DNA of 64,000 nucleotides from Granulosicoccus sp964437945 (GTDB lineage: Bacteria > Pseudomonadota > Gammaproteobacteria > Granulosicoccales > Granulosicoccaceae), in assembly GCA_964437945.1 (NCBI GenBank), contig CAYTJF010000003.1:1-64000 (forward strand), given 5' to 3'. The number at the start of each line of letters is the position of its first letter. Position 1 is the first letter of the stretch. Made by a program: the position numbers and the translations under genes. Shown one piece after another: positions 1-9,583 of the stretch. Below the pieces are notes generated by a model. That model was given only the letters and a program-made list of their open reading frames with translations, did not search any database and was not told the DNA's origin.

Positions 1-90
1 ATGGAACTCACCAATGGAGATCTTGGCTTAACAAAAGTGAATGCTGAGCCACATGCAGGCTTTACGATTCATCCTGGCCTTACTGCCTAG
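1..90 (+). CDS. possible 3' end of an unidentified gene
   Basis: The first 90 bases are open in frame 1 and end in TAG. They begin with ATG, so this may be a 29-codon ORF or the tail of a gene cut by the window edge. The peptide (starting MELTNGDLGL) is not recognised. Weak call. Confidence 0.25.
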   Translation: MELTNGDLGLTKVNAEPHAGFTIHPGLTA

Positions 91-459
91 TGGGTCACAG
101 TTTAATTTAAACACGCGAAATAATGCATTGACCCTGGTGCCTGCTTCGCTTTAACTAGAAAGCTCTGCTCAGATTGTATTAGTACTTCAAGGCATATCAA
201 TTGGTTGTAGGATGTAAAATTTTCCTAGAACCTATTAATTTGTTCAGCAAATATATGGCAAAGTAAGTGTGCGTTTGCTACTGCTTCAATTTTAGAATTT
301 AGAGGTCGGCTAAATCCGGGACAGTGTTTCTGCTCCTATATTAATTTAGTAACTCTGCGGTAAATTCAGAGCTGCATAGAAAGTTTAGATTTCTCTGAGT
401 GTATAAGTTTATTTGCAGCGACTCCGGTAATTCCGGATTCAACGCAAAATGGTAAAAAA
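91..459. other. non-coding stretch, nothing identified
   Basis: AT-rich DNA with no convincing ORF. A short palindrome CCGGTAATTCCGG lies near 424-436, about 25 bases before the next start codon, and could be an operator half or chance. No clear promoter was found. Confidence 0.4.
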
Positions 460-3195
460 ATGGTACTTCGAACAACGTCAGCGCTTCAGATTTTGCACAG
501 CTCACTATTTCAAACCTTATTAAAGATCCCAATTATTGTTGGGATTTTTTGTTTATTGTTGTCATCACTATCGCAAGCTCGAATCAACGAATTACCGACA
601 GGGTTTTCTGAAACTCTGATTGCGAACAACATTCAAAATCCGGTTGGGATGGAAATAAGTCCGGATGGCCGACTCTTTGTCCTTGCAGGCTTCGTCCGCA
701 GAGTCGAAGTTTTTGACGACTCTGGCTACCTCAATGAATTTATTAGGTTACCGCAGGCCGCAAATCTAGGCTCTGGACTACTTGGTTTAGAATTTAGCCC
801 GGACTTCTCCGTCTCCGGGGATGTTTACATAGCTTATGTTGCCAACACAGATACAGTCCCCAGTGTTCAGGTTTTTCGCTTATCTCGATTTAGCTCAGAC
901 GGCACTGTTGCTGACGCGGACAGTGAAGAAATACTTTTTGAAATCGAAGATATAAATCCTGATCAGCAGCTGCACCAGGGCGGTGATTTAGTAATAGGGG
1001 ACGACGGAAAAATTTACTGGGCCCTTGGCGATCGTGTACGAGGGTCGGTTGTCTCCCAACCGCTCAATTCACTGTATGGAAAATTGTTGCGGCTGAATTT
1101 AGACGGCACTATTCCCGCTGACAATCCATTTTATACAACTTTAAATGGCGATTTGCGAGCAATCTATGCCAACGGTCTTCGCAATCCATATCGTATGGAC
1201 TTGCGGTCATCGACTGGCGAAATCTTCATGAGTGAGGTAGGCAACGCAGAATGGGAGGAACTCAATCGTGTCGAACAGGCAGCCAACTATGGTTGGCCGA
1301 TCTATGAAGGTTCCAGTTTCGAGCCGGGGTTCACTGATCCTATCTATGCGTACCCACATATTGAAAACGCTTTGCCTTCTGACCTTTTCGGTTGTGCCAT
1401 TACCGGGGGAAGCTTTTACGAGCCTGAAACGCAACTATTTCCGGCGGATTTCAGTGACAAGTTTTTCTATGCCGATCACTGTTTTGGATGGATCGCTTAT
1501 TTAGACGTTGAGACTGGTATTGACACCGAGTTCGCGACGGGAGCTAGCCGGCTTGTAGAGGTCAAAGTACATCCACTGTCGGGCGCTATTTATTACTTGG
1601 ATCGTGAGTATGCTGGTGACAACACCGGCCCCAAGGGCGGTATCGGCCGCATTAGCTATATTAGCGACACTTTAGAATTGGAAATCACGAGCCATCCTGC
1701 ATCGTTGGAAGCTGCGGTGGGTGGACCAGCGTCTTTCGAGGTTTTCGTCACTGGGGAGACCCCCATTACGTTTCAATGGTATCGGGATTCGGCCTTATTA
1801 CCTGGGCAAACCAGTTCAACCCTGAACATAAGTAATGTTTCGGTAGCAGACGATGGCAGTGAATTTTTCGTCGAAGTTACCGATGCCAGTGGGAATATTG
1901 AGGTAAGTAATACAGCAACCTTGACGATTGCTGCGAATAACGCTCCTTCCGCAACTATTCTGTTACCAACGACATCCGAGCTTTACGTTGCTGGTGAGGA
2001 ATATATCTTCGAAGCAATTGCTGAAGATATTGAGGATGGCGAATTGAACGCGTCTGCTTTCGATTGGGAAATAGTATTTCATCACGATGACCACGTTCAT
2101 CCGTTTATTCCCGAAATTCCTGGCGTTAAAAGTGGTATCTTCGTACCAGGCACCACGAATGAGACGGAGCCTAATGTTTGGTATCGAATCCATCTCACCG
2201 TGACCGACTCAGCTGGATCGTCTCAAAGCGTGCAGCGAGATATTTATCCGGTACTTGCTGATGTTATCGTTGAAAGTAATCCACCCGGTTTAGATGTTTT
2301 GATTGATGGCATTCAACAAACGTCACCTGCTGAATTTGAGGGCGTTGCCGGAGTCCTTCGCGATCTGGAAGCCCCCGCTTCTCAACTAGTTAATGGTGAG
2401 GCCTGGACGTTCAGTGGTTGGTCAAACGGCGGTAATCGAATTCAGACGATCGCAACCCCTGCTATTCCAACCACCTACATCGCCAATTACAGCCCACCCG
2501 ATGGTGGCCCAGATTTGCCCCCAGTCGCAGGACTGCTTTCACCCGAGGGAGAAACTTCTATCCCTGGACCCGTGACAATATCTGGCATCGCCACTGATGA
2601 TGTTGGAGTCATCCGTGTTCAGATCACCGTTCGAGAATCTGGCACTACAAATCACTGGAATGGCACAAGCTTTGAGCCAGGATGGCGAACGGTTGATGCA
2701 CTACTCGAATCTCCTGGTGCTACACAGACCGCCTGGTCTTACGTGTTCGCGCCAGAATCTGAAGTCGAAGTGACTATTGTGGCTCAAGCACGTCAAGATG
2801 GTGCATGGGGAAACAAGGAAAGGATTGACAATGTCGTCGTAACGGAAGACGAGCCTCCAATTGATCCGTTCATCATTGTTGAATCGCCCGAGCATCAGTC
2901 TGTTCAAGGAAATACGGTTACTTTCAGTGGAACAGTAGAATTGGATAATCTCAGCTTTGTGAAAGTGGTGGTTAAAGATTTTTATGCCCCGATTTATTGG
3001 AATGGCAATGATTGGCAGTCAAGCCGTATTGAGTTAGATGCATTGGTAACTGGAAACAACTGGAGTTACCTATTGGATTATCCAGGCGCTACGAGAGATA
3101 TTATGTTTCGAGCGGTTGCGTCTGACGGTGTTCTTTCGAGTAATCCTGATCGAATCAGAATATTCTCAGATCGGACTGTAATTTTTGCTGACTAG
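460..3195 (+). CDS. secreted PQQ-dependent sugar dehydrogenase-like protein with C-terminal beta-sandwich modules
   Basis: The 911-residue product has an N-terminal signal peptide (hydrophobic core about residues 20-38). Residues about 45-400 match the glucose/sorbosone dehydrogenase beta-propeller family, with the motifs LHQGGDL, NGLRNPYRMD and NYGWPIYEG. An immunoglobulin-like module follows (about 405-495, with the FQWYRDS motif), then a region with a possible PEGA-like segment. Two similar C-terminal modules at about 685-790 and 795-900 share the pattern WNG...W...DAL...W.Y. Secreted or periplasmic oxidation of a sugar or other alcohol is the family role; the substrate is unknown and the C-terminal modules may bind glycan or surface. 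No good ribosome site precedes the ATG at 460, and an out-of-frame ATG lies 11 bases upstream. It is convergent with the ABC exporter. Confidence 0.8.
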   Translation: MVLRTTSALQILHSSLFQTLLKIPIIVGIFCLLLSSLSQARINELPTGFSETLIANNIQNPVGMEISPDGRLFVLAGFVRRVEVFDDSGYLNEFIRLPQAANLGSGLLGLEFSPDFSVSGDVYIAYVANTDTVPSVQVFRLSRFSSDGTVADADSEEILFEIEDINPDQQLHQGGDLVIGDDGKIYWALGDRVRGSVVSQPLNSLYGKLLRLNLDGTIPADNPFYTTLNGDLRAIYANGLRNPYRMDLRSSTGEIFMSEVGNAEWEELNRVEQAANYGWPIYEGSSFEPGFTDPIYAYPHIENALPSDLFGCAITGGSFYEPETQLFPADFSDKFFYADHCFGWIAYLDVETGIDTEFATGASRLVEVKVHPLSGAIYYLDREYAGDNTGPKGGIGRISYISDTLELEITSHPASLEAAVGGPASFEVFVTGETPITFQWYRDSALLPGQTSSTLNISNVSVADDGSEFFVEVTDASGNIEVSNTATLTIAANNAPSATILLPTTSELYVAGEEYIFEAIAEDIEDGELNASAFDWEIVFHHDDHVHPFIPEIPGVKSGIFVPGTTNETEPNVWYRIHLTVTDSAGSSQSVQRDIYPVLADVIVESNPPGLDVLIDGIQQTSPAEFEGVAGVLRDLEAPASQLVNGEAWTFSGWSNGGNRIQTIATPAIPTTYIANYSPPDGGPDLPPVAGLLSPEGETSIPGPVTISGIATDDVGVIRVQITVRESGTTNHWNGTSFEPGWRTVDALLESPGATQTAWSYVFAPESEVEVTIVAQARQDGAWGNKERIDNVVVTEDEPPIDPFIIVESPEHQSVQGNTVTFSGTVELDNLSFVKVVVKDFYAPIYWNGNDWQSSRIELDALVTGNNWSYLLDYPGATRDIMFRAVASDGVLSSNPDRIRIFSDRTVIFAD

Positions 3196-3318
3196 AGCAA
3201 ATTGTTCATGGCCCTTTAAGTAAATGACAACGTCAATGATGGCGTAAACGTTCGCGTTAACTGCAGGTTATGGTGCCTGGATAGAAATGTTGAGAGGTAT
3301 CACACGTAATATACGGCA

Positions 3319-5157
3319 CTAATCATGGTCTAGATCTTGGCTTTCTTTGTTAGCCCGTTGCTGCAAGGCCCAAAGATTGGAATACAAGCCATCACCTTGT
3401 AACAGTGATTCATGGGTCCCGCGCTCGACAATTTCACCAGCATCGAGCACCAGTATTTCATCTGCATCGATAATCGTTGACAACCGATGCGCTATGACCA
3501 ACGACGTTGCGCGTTCAGCGGCGGCATTCAGCCCTTCAAGTATGGTCTGCTCACTTTGTGTATCCAGACTCGATGTGGCTTCATCAAACACAATAATAGC
3601 GGGGTCTTTAAGAATGACTCTGGCAATGGCCATACGTTGTTTCTCACCACCAGAGAGTTTGAGACCACGCTCACCAACCACGGTGTCATAGCCTTCTGGC
3701 AATGACTCAATAAATTGGTCAAGATTGGCTGCACGTGCCGCCGATTTTATCTGTTCTTCACTGGCATCTTCCAGGGCGTAGGCCAGGTTGTAGCGAATAG
3801 TGTCGTTGAACATAACCGTATCTTGTGGAACCACACCTAACACTTGTCGCAAACTGGCTTGAGTACAATCACGCACATCCACACCATCAATACGTATCGC
3901 GCCTTCATCGACATCATAAAATCGGAACAGCAGGCGCGAAAGTGTAGATTTACCAGAACCAGATGGACCTACTACGGCAATTTTTTTCCCGGGTTCTACC
4001 GAAAAACTGACCCCTTTGAGAATGGGGCGTTCTTCCAGATAGGCAAATCGCACATCGTCAAATTCGATTCGCGCCTCCTTGATATCAAGATCTTTAGCCC
4101 CAGCCTTATCTTTTATTTCCGGATTCAATTCAAGTAACTTGATGACCAAATCCATATCGGCCAGCGCATACTGCAAGCCACGATAAACGACACCGAGCAG
4201 GTTTAACGGCACAAACAACTGCAACATCAGCGCATTGATTAATACGATGTCGCCCAGTGTGATGGTGCCATTAGCCACATCGGTTGCCGCCAACATCATG
4301 ATAATAGTGACACCAACCGCCACCATTGCAGCCTGACCAAAGTTCAACATCGACATAGTTGTCTGGCTTTTTACACCTGCATCGGACCAGTCACTTAAGT
4401 GTTGGTTGTAAGCGCGTTGCTCAAACGCTTCATTGTTGAAGTATTTAACGGTCTCATAATTGAGCAAGCTATCCACTGCTTGACCGTTGGCTAACGAATC
4501 AAGGCGGTTCATTTCGTGGCGAAACTGCATTCGCCACCCGGAGAATTTCAACGTAAAAAGAACGTACAGGATGACGGTGACAACCACCACCAACGTGTAG
4601 TGCCAGCGATAGCCGGCTAGTAAAATCACGGCAACCAATAAAAATTCCGCAATGGTTGGAACGATATTGAAAACCAGTAAGTTAACAATAGAACTCAAGC
4701 TGCTCGTACTTCGGGAGAGGTCTTTGGAAATGCTGCCAGTTCGACGCTCCAGATGATAACTCAATGAGAGATCATGCAAGTGTGTTAACACTCTGGTCGA
4801 TAATCGGTGCATGGCGCGATAACGTACCCGCGCGAACAAGGCATCTCGCAGCTCCTTGAAAAAGGAATTTCCTAATCTTAGTAACCCATAAGCTGCCACC
4901 AGCCCTAAAGCAACGAGAAGAATACTGGCTGTACCCGATGTGACACTAGCGCTTACATCAGCGTTTCCGGAGTCGAGCGTATTGACTATTTCTTTTAGTA
5001 ACAGTGGAACAGCGACCACCATTAACTTGCTGACTACAAGACAACCCAGCGCCAACAGCACACGACCCTTGTACTCCCACAAGTAGCCCGACAATTTACG
5101 CAGATTCTGCAGGTCACGGCGGTTACTGTGTGGTGCTTCTTCTCTTCCGCCGCGCAT
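3319..5157 (-). CDS. Atm1-type ABC exporter, fused permease and ATPase
   Basis: A 612-residue half-transporter: six membrane helices within about residues 25-330, then a nucleotide-binding domain from about 355. Walker A is GPSGSGKST, the signature is LSGGEKQR and Walker B is IIVFDEATSSLD. The permease motif NYETVKYFNNE is typical of the ABCB7/Atm1/HMT1 branch rather than MsbA. Family members form homodimers in the inner membrane and export glutathione-linked metal or sulfur species; the cargo here is inferred only. It sits downstream of dusA on the same strand with a 92-base gap, so it may have its own promoter. Confidence 0.88.
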   Translation of the reverse strand: MRGGREEAPHSNRRDLQNLRKLSGYLWEYKGRVLLALGCLVVSKLMVVAVPLLLKEIVNTLDSGNADVSASVTSGTASILLVALGLVAAYGLLRLGNSFFKELRDALFARVRYRAMHRLSTRVLTHLHDLSLSYHLERRTGSISKDLSRSTSSLSSIVNLLVFNIVPTIAEFLLVAVILLAGYRWHYTLVVVVTVILYVLFTLKFSGWRMQFRHEMNRLDSLANGQAVDSLLNYETVKYFNNEAFEQRAYNQHLSDWSDAGVKSQTTMSMLNFGQAAMVAVGVTIIMMLAATDVANGTITLGDIVLINALMLQLFVPLNLLGVVYRGLQYALADMDLVIKLLELNPEIKDKAGAKDLDIKEARIEFDDVRFAYLEERPILKGVSFSVEPGKKIAVVGPSGSGKSTLSRLLFRFYDVDEGAIRIDGVDVRDCTQASLRQVLGVVPQDTVMFNDTIRYNLAYALEDASEEQIKSAARAANLDQFIESLPEGYDTVVGERGLKLSGGEKQRMAIARVILKDPAIIVFDEATSSLDTQSEQTILEGLNAAAERATSLVIAHRLSTIIDADEILVLDAGEIVERGTHESLLQGDGLYSNLWALQQRANKESQDLDHD

Positions 5158-5249
5158 AGTGTTGTTTGATTGTTAGGAATTGGGATTAGAAAAAAGGCCG
5201 GCTACATTCTTGTTGCCGCGAGATACTGTAGGGATTACCGATCGCAAAT

Positions 5250-6299
5250 TCAAGCGCTCTGTGCACCGTTCAAACTTAATACGTGACTAAGCGCATCTTC
5301 GACCAGTTGAGGCACATCGGTGCAGCCTCCCCCGTTTTCACTGAGGTGCCTGCGCCACAATCTGGCTCCGGGCATATCGTGGTACAGCGCAATCATATGA
5401 CGGGTTAACGCACTGGCGCGAATACCTTTGTCAACCCAGGTTTGAACATAGTGTGCATATTCTCGCGCTACCACTGCCAGTGCTGCAGCATCGCTTATCT
5501 GTGCCATTGCATCTGGCAATTCAGAGAAAACGCATTGGTCAGCCCGACCAAGAAAACCAGGTGTGTAATACGCTTTACGACCAGACATCACACCATCTAC
5601 ATACTGTAAATGCATCTGCACGTCATCCCAGGTTTCGATACCGCCGTTAATCGTTATATGCAAATCTGGCAACGTCTCTTTGAGTCGGTACACGTAGGGA
5701 TAACGCAGTGGGGGTATGGTGCGATTCTCCTTTGGGCTCAATCCATCAAGCCAGGCCTTTCGAGCATGCACAATAAATACACTACACCCAGCATCAGCCA
5801 CTTGTCTGACAAACAGCTCCAGTGCGTCATAACTATCGTCGCGATCAATACCTAAACGACATTTGACCGAAACAGGAACCGTTACCGCCGCTTGCATGGC
5901 ACGTACACAACTGGCTACGGTTTCAGGTTCCGCCATCAGACAAGCGCCAAAGCGGCCAGACTGAACACGATCGCTCGGACAACCAACGTTGATGTTGATT
6001 TCATCGTAGCCCCAGGTTTGCCCTATGCTGGCAGCCTCAGCCATCTCCGAAGGATCAGAACCACCAATCTGCAACACCACTGGATGGTCAACATCGCCTG
6101 TACCCAACAGGTATTCACGATCACCATGAATAATCGCTTTACTAGTCAACATTTCGGTATACAAAAGACTGTGCCGGCTCAACAACCGGGCCAGATAACG
6201 AAAGTGCCGATCGGATAGTTCCATCATGGGTGCAACAGCGAACCGGCGGTGCGCATCCAGGCCTGGTTGAGATTTGGCAGTTGGAGATGTTTCAGTCAT
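5250..6299 (-). CDS. dusA: tRNA-dihydrouridine synthase A
   Basis: This FMN enzyme reduces uridines in the tRNA D-loop (U20 and U20a in E. coli). The 349-residue protein has the DusA opening APMMELSDRHFRYLARLL, the substrate-loop motif INVGCPSDRVQSG and the catalytic cysteine in RFGACLM (Cys120). VSVKCRLG and TINGGIE complete the TIM-barrel flavin site. It follows the Gfo/Idh/MocA gene by 8 bases, so the two are probably co-transcribed. Start ATG at 6299. Confidence 0.95.
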   Translation of the reverse strand: MTETSPTAKSQPGLDAHRRFAVAPMMELSDRHFRYLARLLSRHSLLYTEMLTSKAIIHGDREYLLGTGDVDHPVVLQIGGSDPSEMAEAASIGQTWGYDEININVGCPSDRVQSGRFGACLMAEPETVASCVRAMQAAVTVPVSVKCRLGIDRDDSYDALELFVRQVADAGCSVFIVHARKAWLDGLSPKENRTIPPLRYPYVYRLKETLPDLHITINGGIETWDDVQMHLQYVDGVMSGRKAYYTPGFLGRADQCVFSELPDAMAQISDAAALAVVAREYAHYVQTWVDKGIRASALTRHMIALYHDMPGARLWRRHLSENGGGCTDVPQLVEDALSHVLSLNGAQSA

Positions 6300-6307
6300 A
6301 AATTTTT

Positions 6308-7429
6308 TTAGTACGAATCAACGTTCACCCAACCCTGTGTTTCCTGCGATGCCCAGGCAGCTTCAACGACCTGATTGACCAGCATGCCATCTTTGAAGGT
6401 TGGCCAGACAGACTGCCTTGTGTGAATGGCGTGTAAGAAATCACGTGCCTCAATAGTAATCTGGTCCTGATAGCCAGTGCCATGGCCAGGCCCCAGGCAA
6501 AAATTGACGTAATCCGGATGTTCTGTATTGGTCAGAATTTTTCGAAATCCCTGTTGTGCCATTTCGCCTTCACGCTTGTACAACCAGATCGCATTCTGAT
6601 CTTCCTGATCAAATCGTATAGCGCCAGTGGTACCAAATACTTCATAGATGTAGCCCATCTTGCGGCCGGTTGCGACACGTGAAAAATACAGATGCCCCAT
6701 CACCCCGTTGGCAAATCGACAAACGAATTGTCCGTGATCGTCATTGTTGACGGTTTGCATGCCGTTACCCTCTTGGGCCGGTCTTTGGGCATGAACGATT
6801 TCTATATCAGCACAGAGTCGCTCGATGGGTCCAATAAGCGCCATAGCTGCGTTTATCATGTGTGGGGAAAGATCGCCCATGGTACCGTTAGCCCGACCTT
6901 GACACCGCCAGGTGGCAGGCTCTTGCGGATCGGCATAAAAGTCTTCGGTGTGCTCACCACGAAAATAAGTGACCTCCCCTATTTCACCCGACTCGATCAA
7001 TTTGCGAGCAAATTGTGAGGCTGGTGTGCGGATGTAGTTGAAGCCAACCATATTGGGAACATTGGATTGCTCAGCTGCCGCCACCATTTCTCGACTTTGC
7101 GCCAATGACTCGCCCAACGGCTTTTCACACAGCACCGGCTTACCCAACGCAAAGGCGGCTTTGGCGATCTCGAGATGAGTCTCCTGCGGCGAGGCTATAA
7201 CAATGGCCTCAACCTTCTCATCATTAACCAGTACACGCCAATCGTGAGTCGATCGCTTGAAACCAAAACTTTGCGCTTTGGCAGCCGCACCAGCTTCGGT
7301 TGTCGCGCAAATCATTTCGCACACTGGCCGCAGCGGTGTATCAAATACGGTCGCTACTGAATGCATTGCAACTGAATGCAGTTTACCCATGTAGCCAGTG
7401 CCAACTATACCAATGCCGATGTCAACCAT
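6308..7429 (-). CDS. Gfo/Idh/MocA family NAD(P)-dependent oxidoreductase
   Basis: A 373-residue dehydrogenase of the glucose-fructose oxidoreductase/inositol dehydrogenase family. The N-terminal Rossmann fold carries GIVGTGYMGKLHS, and the conserved lysine lies in CEKPLGES near residue 100. The C-terminal half has the substrate-domain motif GDLSPHMINAA. The substrate, usually a sugar or cyclitol, cannot be read from the sequence. It is divergent from frmA across a 172-base gap that holds a good -10 for this gene with a palindrome just downstream, so it may be controlled together with the formaldehyde genes. Confidence 0.85.
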   Translation of the reverse strand: MVDIGIGIVGTGYMGKLHSVAMHSVATVFDTPLRPVCEMICATTEAGAAAKAQSFGFKRSTHDWRVLVNDEKVEAIVIASPQETHLEIAKAAFALGKPVLCEKPLGESLAQSREMVAAAEQSNVPNMVGFNYIRTPASQFARKLIESGEIGEVTYFRGEHTEDFYADPQEPATWRCQGRANGTMGDLSPHMINAAMALIGPIERLCADIEIVHAQRPAQEGNGMQTVNNDDHGQFVCRFANGVMGHLYFSRVATGRKMGYIYEVFGTTGAIRFDQEDQNAIWLYKREGEMAQQGFRKILTNTEHPDYVNFCLGPGHGTGYQDQITIEARDFLHAIHTRQSVWPTFKDGMLVNQVVEAAWASQETQGWVNVDSY

Positions 7430-7462
7430 ACTCGTGTAATTATCCGTGTGAGAAAATCAAAT

Positions 7463-7478
7463 TGGGTCGTTCGACCCA
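7463..7478. promoter_or_regulatory. palindromic candidate operator between the oxidoreductase and frmA
   Basis: TGGGTCG-TT-CGACCCA is a perfect 7+7 inverted repeat around a 2-base centre. It lies in the divergent intergenic region, just downstream of a TATAAT on the minus strand. The position fits a repressor site over the transcription start of the leftward gene, but no regulator is identified. Confidence 0.45.
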
Positions 7479-7479
7479 C

Positions 7480-7485
7480 ATTATA
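7480..7485 (-). promoter_or_regulatory. candidate -10 box for the Gfo/Idh/MocA-dusA unit
   Basis: On the minus strand this reads TATAAT, a perfect sigma-70 -10 element, about 50 bases upstream of the start at 7429. The -35 region at the expected distance is weak, so an activator may be needed. Confidence 0.4.
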
Positions 7486-7601
7486 AAGGTTCAACTTCAT
7501 TCAAATTGACCAATTGCGAGATTGTCGTTCAGGCAATTGTGCCCAAGGCTCTAAATTGAGAGAATGGCGCGATGTCGTCATAACAAACAGGAATCGATAG
7601 C

Positions 7602-8711
7602 ATGAAAACACGTGCAGCCGTTGCATTTGAGGCAGGAAAGCCATTAGAAGTCGTCGAAGTTGACCTGGAAGGCCCTAAAGATGGTGAGGTTTTAGTAGAA
7701 ATGAAAGCCACTGGAATTTGCCACACCGACGAATTCACTCGCTCTGGGGCTGATCCCGAAGGGGCTTTCCCGGCCATATTGGGTCATGAGGGCGCAGGCG
7801 TTGTGGTCGAGGTTGGCGCAGGTGTTAGTAGTCTGGAAGTCGGCGATCACGTGATTCCACTGTACACAGCAGAGTGCCGCGAATGCGAGTACTGCCTGAA
7901 CCCGAAAACCAACCTGTGTCAAAAGGTACGTGCAACTCAAGGGCAAGGTGTGATGCCGGATGGCACCTCTCGTTTTTCGTACAAGGGTGAAAAGTTGCTG
8001 CATTATATGGGCTGCTCAACTTTTTCAAACTTCAGTGTATTGCCAGAGGTCTCGCTGGCCAAAGTGCGCAAAGATGCTCCGTTCGATAAAATATGCTATA
8101 TCGGCTGTGGCGTCACCACAGGCGTAGGCGCAGTCATGTTCACCGCTAAAGTTGAGCCAAATTCAACAGCCGTTGTGTTTGGACTGGGTGGTATTGGCTT
8201 GAACGTTATTCAGGGTCTTCGCCTCGTTGGCGCCAAACAAATTGTTGGTGTGGATTTGAACCCTGCCAAAGAAGCCACGGGTAAGCTCTTCGGCATGACC
8301 GATTTTGTTAACCCAGCCGATCACGGTGACAATCTGGTTGATCACCTGGTTGAGCTGACCGGCGGCGGTGCGGACTACTCTTTCGAATGCATTGGTAACG
8401 TAGATGTTATGCGGGCTGCACTGGAGTGTTGCCATAAGGGTTGGGGCGAAAGCATCATTATTGGTGTTGCAGGTGCAGGTCAGGAAATCAAAACCCGTCC
8501 ATTTCAGCTGGTTACTGGTCGCTCGTGGCGCGGTACCGCATTTGGTGGTGCCAGAGGTAGAACCGATGTGCCTAAAATCGTAGACATGTACATGGAAGGT
8601 CGAATAGATATCGACAACCTGATCACGCACACCATGCCATTAGACGATATCAACAAAGGGTTCGATCTCATGCACTCAGGCGAAAGTATTCGCAGCGTGG
8701 TGTTGTACTGA
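7602..8711 (+). CDS. frmA: S-(hydroxymethyl)glutathione dehydrogenase, class III alcohol dehydrogenase
   Basis: It oxidises the formaldehyde-glutathione adduct to S-formylglutathione with NAD. The 369-residue zinc enzyme has the catalytic zinc ligands Cys40 (in GICHTDE), His62 (GHEG) and Cys169 (IGCGVTTG). The four structural-zinc cysteines are 92, 95, 98 and 106. The nucleotide-fold motif GLGGIG lies near residue 195. An AGGAA ribosome site lies about 9 bases before the ATG. The stop overlaps the frmB start as TGATG, indicating translational coupling. Confidence 0.96.
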   Translation: MKTRAAVAFEAGKPLEVVEVDLEGPKDGEVLVEMKATGICHTDEFTRSGADPEGAFPAILGHEGAGVVVEVGAGVSSLEVGDHVIPLYTAECRECEYCLNPKTNLCQKVRATQGQGVMPDGTSRFSYKGEKLLHYMGCSTFSNFSVLPEVSLAKVRKDAPFDKICYIGCGVTTGVGAVMFTAKVEPNSTAVVFGLGGIGLNVIQGLRLVGAKQIVGVDLNPAKEATGKLFGMTDFVNPADHGDNLVDHLVELTGGGADYSFECIGNVDVMRAALECCHKGWGESIIIGVAGAGQEIKTRPFQLVTGRSWRGTAFGGARGRTDVPKIVDMYMEGRIDIDNLITHTMPLDDINKGFDLMHSGESIRSVVLY

Positions 8712-9544
8712 TGGAAACAGAATCAAGCTGGGCCAGTCATGGCGGTGTGTTATCAGTTCACACACACGATAGTGCTGTATGTGATTGCTCGATGCGTTTT
8801 GGCGTCTACGCACCACCGCAAGCCAAGGTTCGACAAGTACCCGTGTTGTGGTACTTGTCTGGTTTGACCTGCAGCTGGGCAAACGTGATGGAGAAATCCG
8901 GTATACAAGCCGCAGCCGCCAAACACGGCATAATGATAGTGGCGCCCGATACCAGCCCACGTGGTGATGTGGTGGCCGATGATGATGCCTACGATCTTGG
9001 ACAGGGTGCTGGCTTTTACCTGACAGCAACACAGTCACCGTGGTCCAGCCACTTTAAAATGGATCAATACATTACCGAAGAGCTACAGACTCTAATTGGA
9101 AAAGAATTTCCTGCCAATATGGCTTCTCAGGGAATTACCGGCCACTCTATGGGTGGCCATGGCGCGATAACATTGCACCTGAAACACCCGGAACTTTATA
9201 AAAGCGTTTCAGCATTCTCACCCATAACCAGCCCATCGATAGTCCCATGGGGTGACAAAGCACTGACTGCGTACCTGGGTAACGACAAATCAACATGGCA
9301 ACAGTACGATGCCAGTGAACTGGTAAAAAAACAGGCAAGCAGTGCAAACATATTAATAGACACAGGCACCGGCGATCAGTTTCTTGCAGAACAGTTGAAA
9401 CCTGAATTGTTTATTGAAGTCTGTGAGCAAAACGAACAGGCAGTAAACTCTCGCATGCAACCCGACTATGATCACTCTTATTATTTTATTGCGTCTTTCA
9501 TTGCCGATCATTTAGAGCATCATGCTGCGATCCTGAATAGCTGA
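8711..9544 (+). CDS. frmB: S-formylglutathione hydrolase
   Basis: It hydrolyses S-formylglutathione to formate and glutathione, the second step of glutathione-dependent formaldehyde detoxification. The 277-residue esterase-D-type alpha/beta hydrolase has the nucleophile Ser146 in GHSMGGHGA, an acid candidate in DTGTGDQFL and the histidine in DYDHSYYF. The conserved LSGLTCSWANVMEKSG oxyanion-hole region is present. It overlaps the frmA stop codon. No formate dehydrogenase is nearby. Confidence 0.95.
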   Translation: METESSWASHGGVLSVHTHDSAVCDCSMRFGVYAPPQAKVRQVPVLWYLSGLTCSWANVMEKSGIQAAAAKHGIMIVAPDTSPRGDVVADDDAYDLGQGAGFYLTATQSPWSSHFKMDQYITEELQTLIGKEFPANMASQGITGHSMGGHGAITLHLKHPELYKSVSAFSPITSPSIVPWGDKALTAYLGNDKSTWQQYDASELVKKQASSANILIDTGTGDQFLAEQLKPELFIEVCEQNEQAVNSRMQPDYDHSYYFIASFIADHLEHHAAILNS

Positions 9545-9583
9545 TGGTCTAATGCAATACACGGTGTTAGAACACGTTATCTA

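Noticed and set aside
3226..3290. Short UUCG-loop hairpin between the first two genes as a terminator
   Set aside because: The stem is only 4 bp and lacks a U-tract on either strand.
5250..7429. Formaldehyde link for dusA
   Set aside because: dusA is a general tRNA-modification gene; only its promoter region is shared with frmA.
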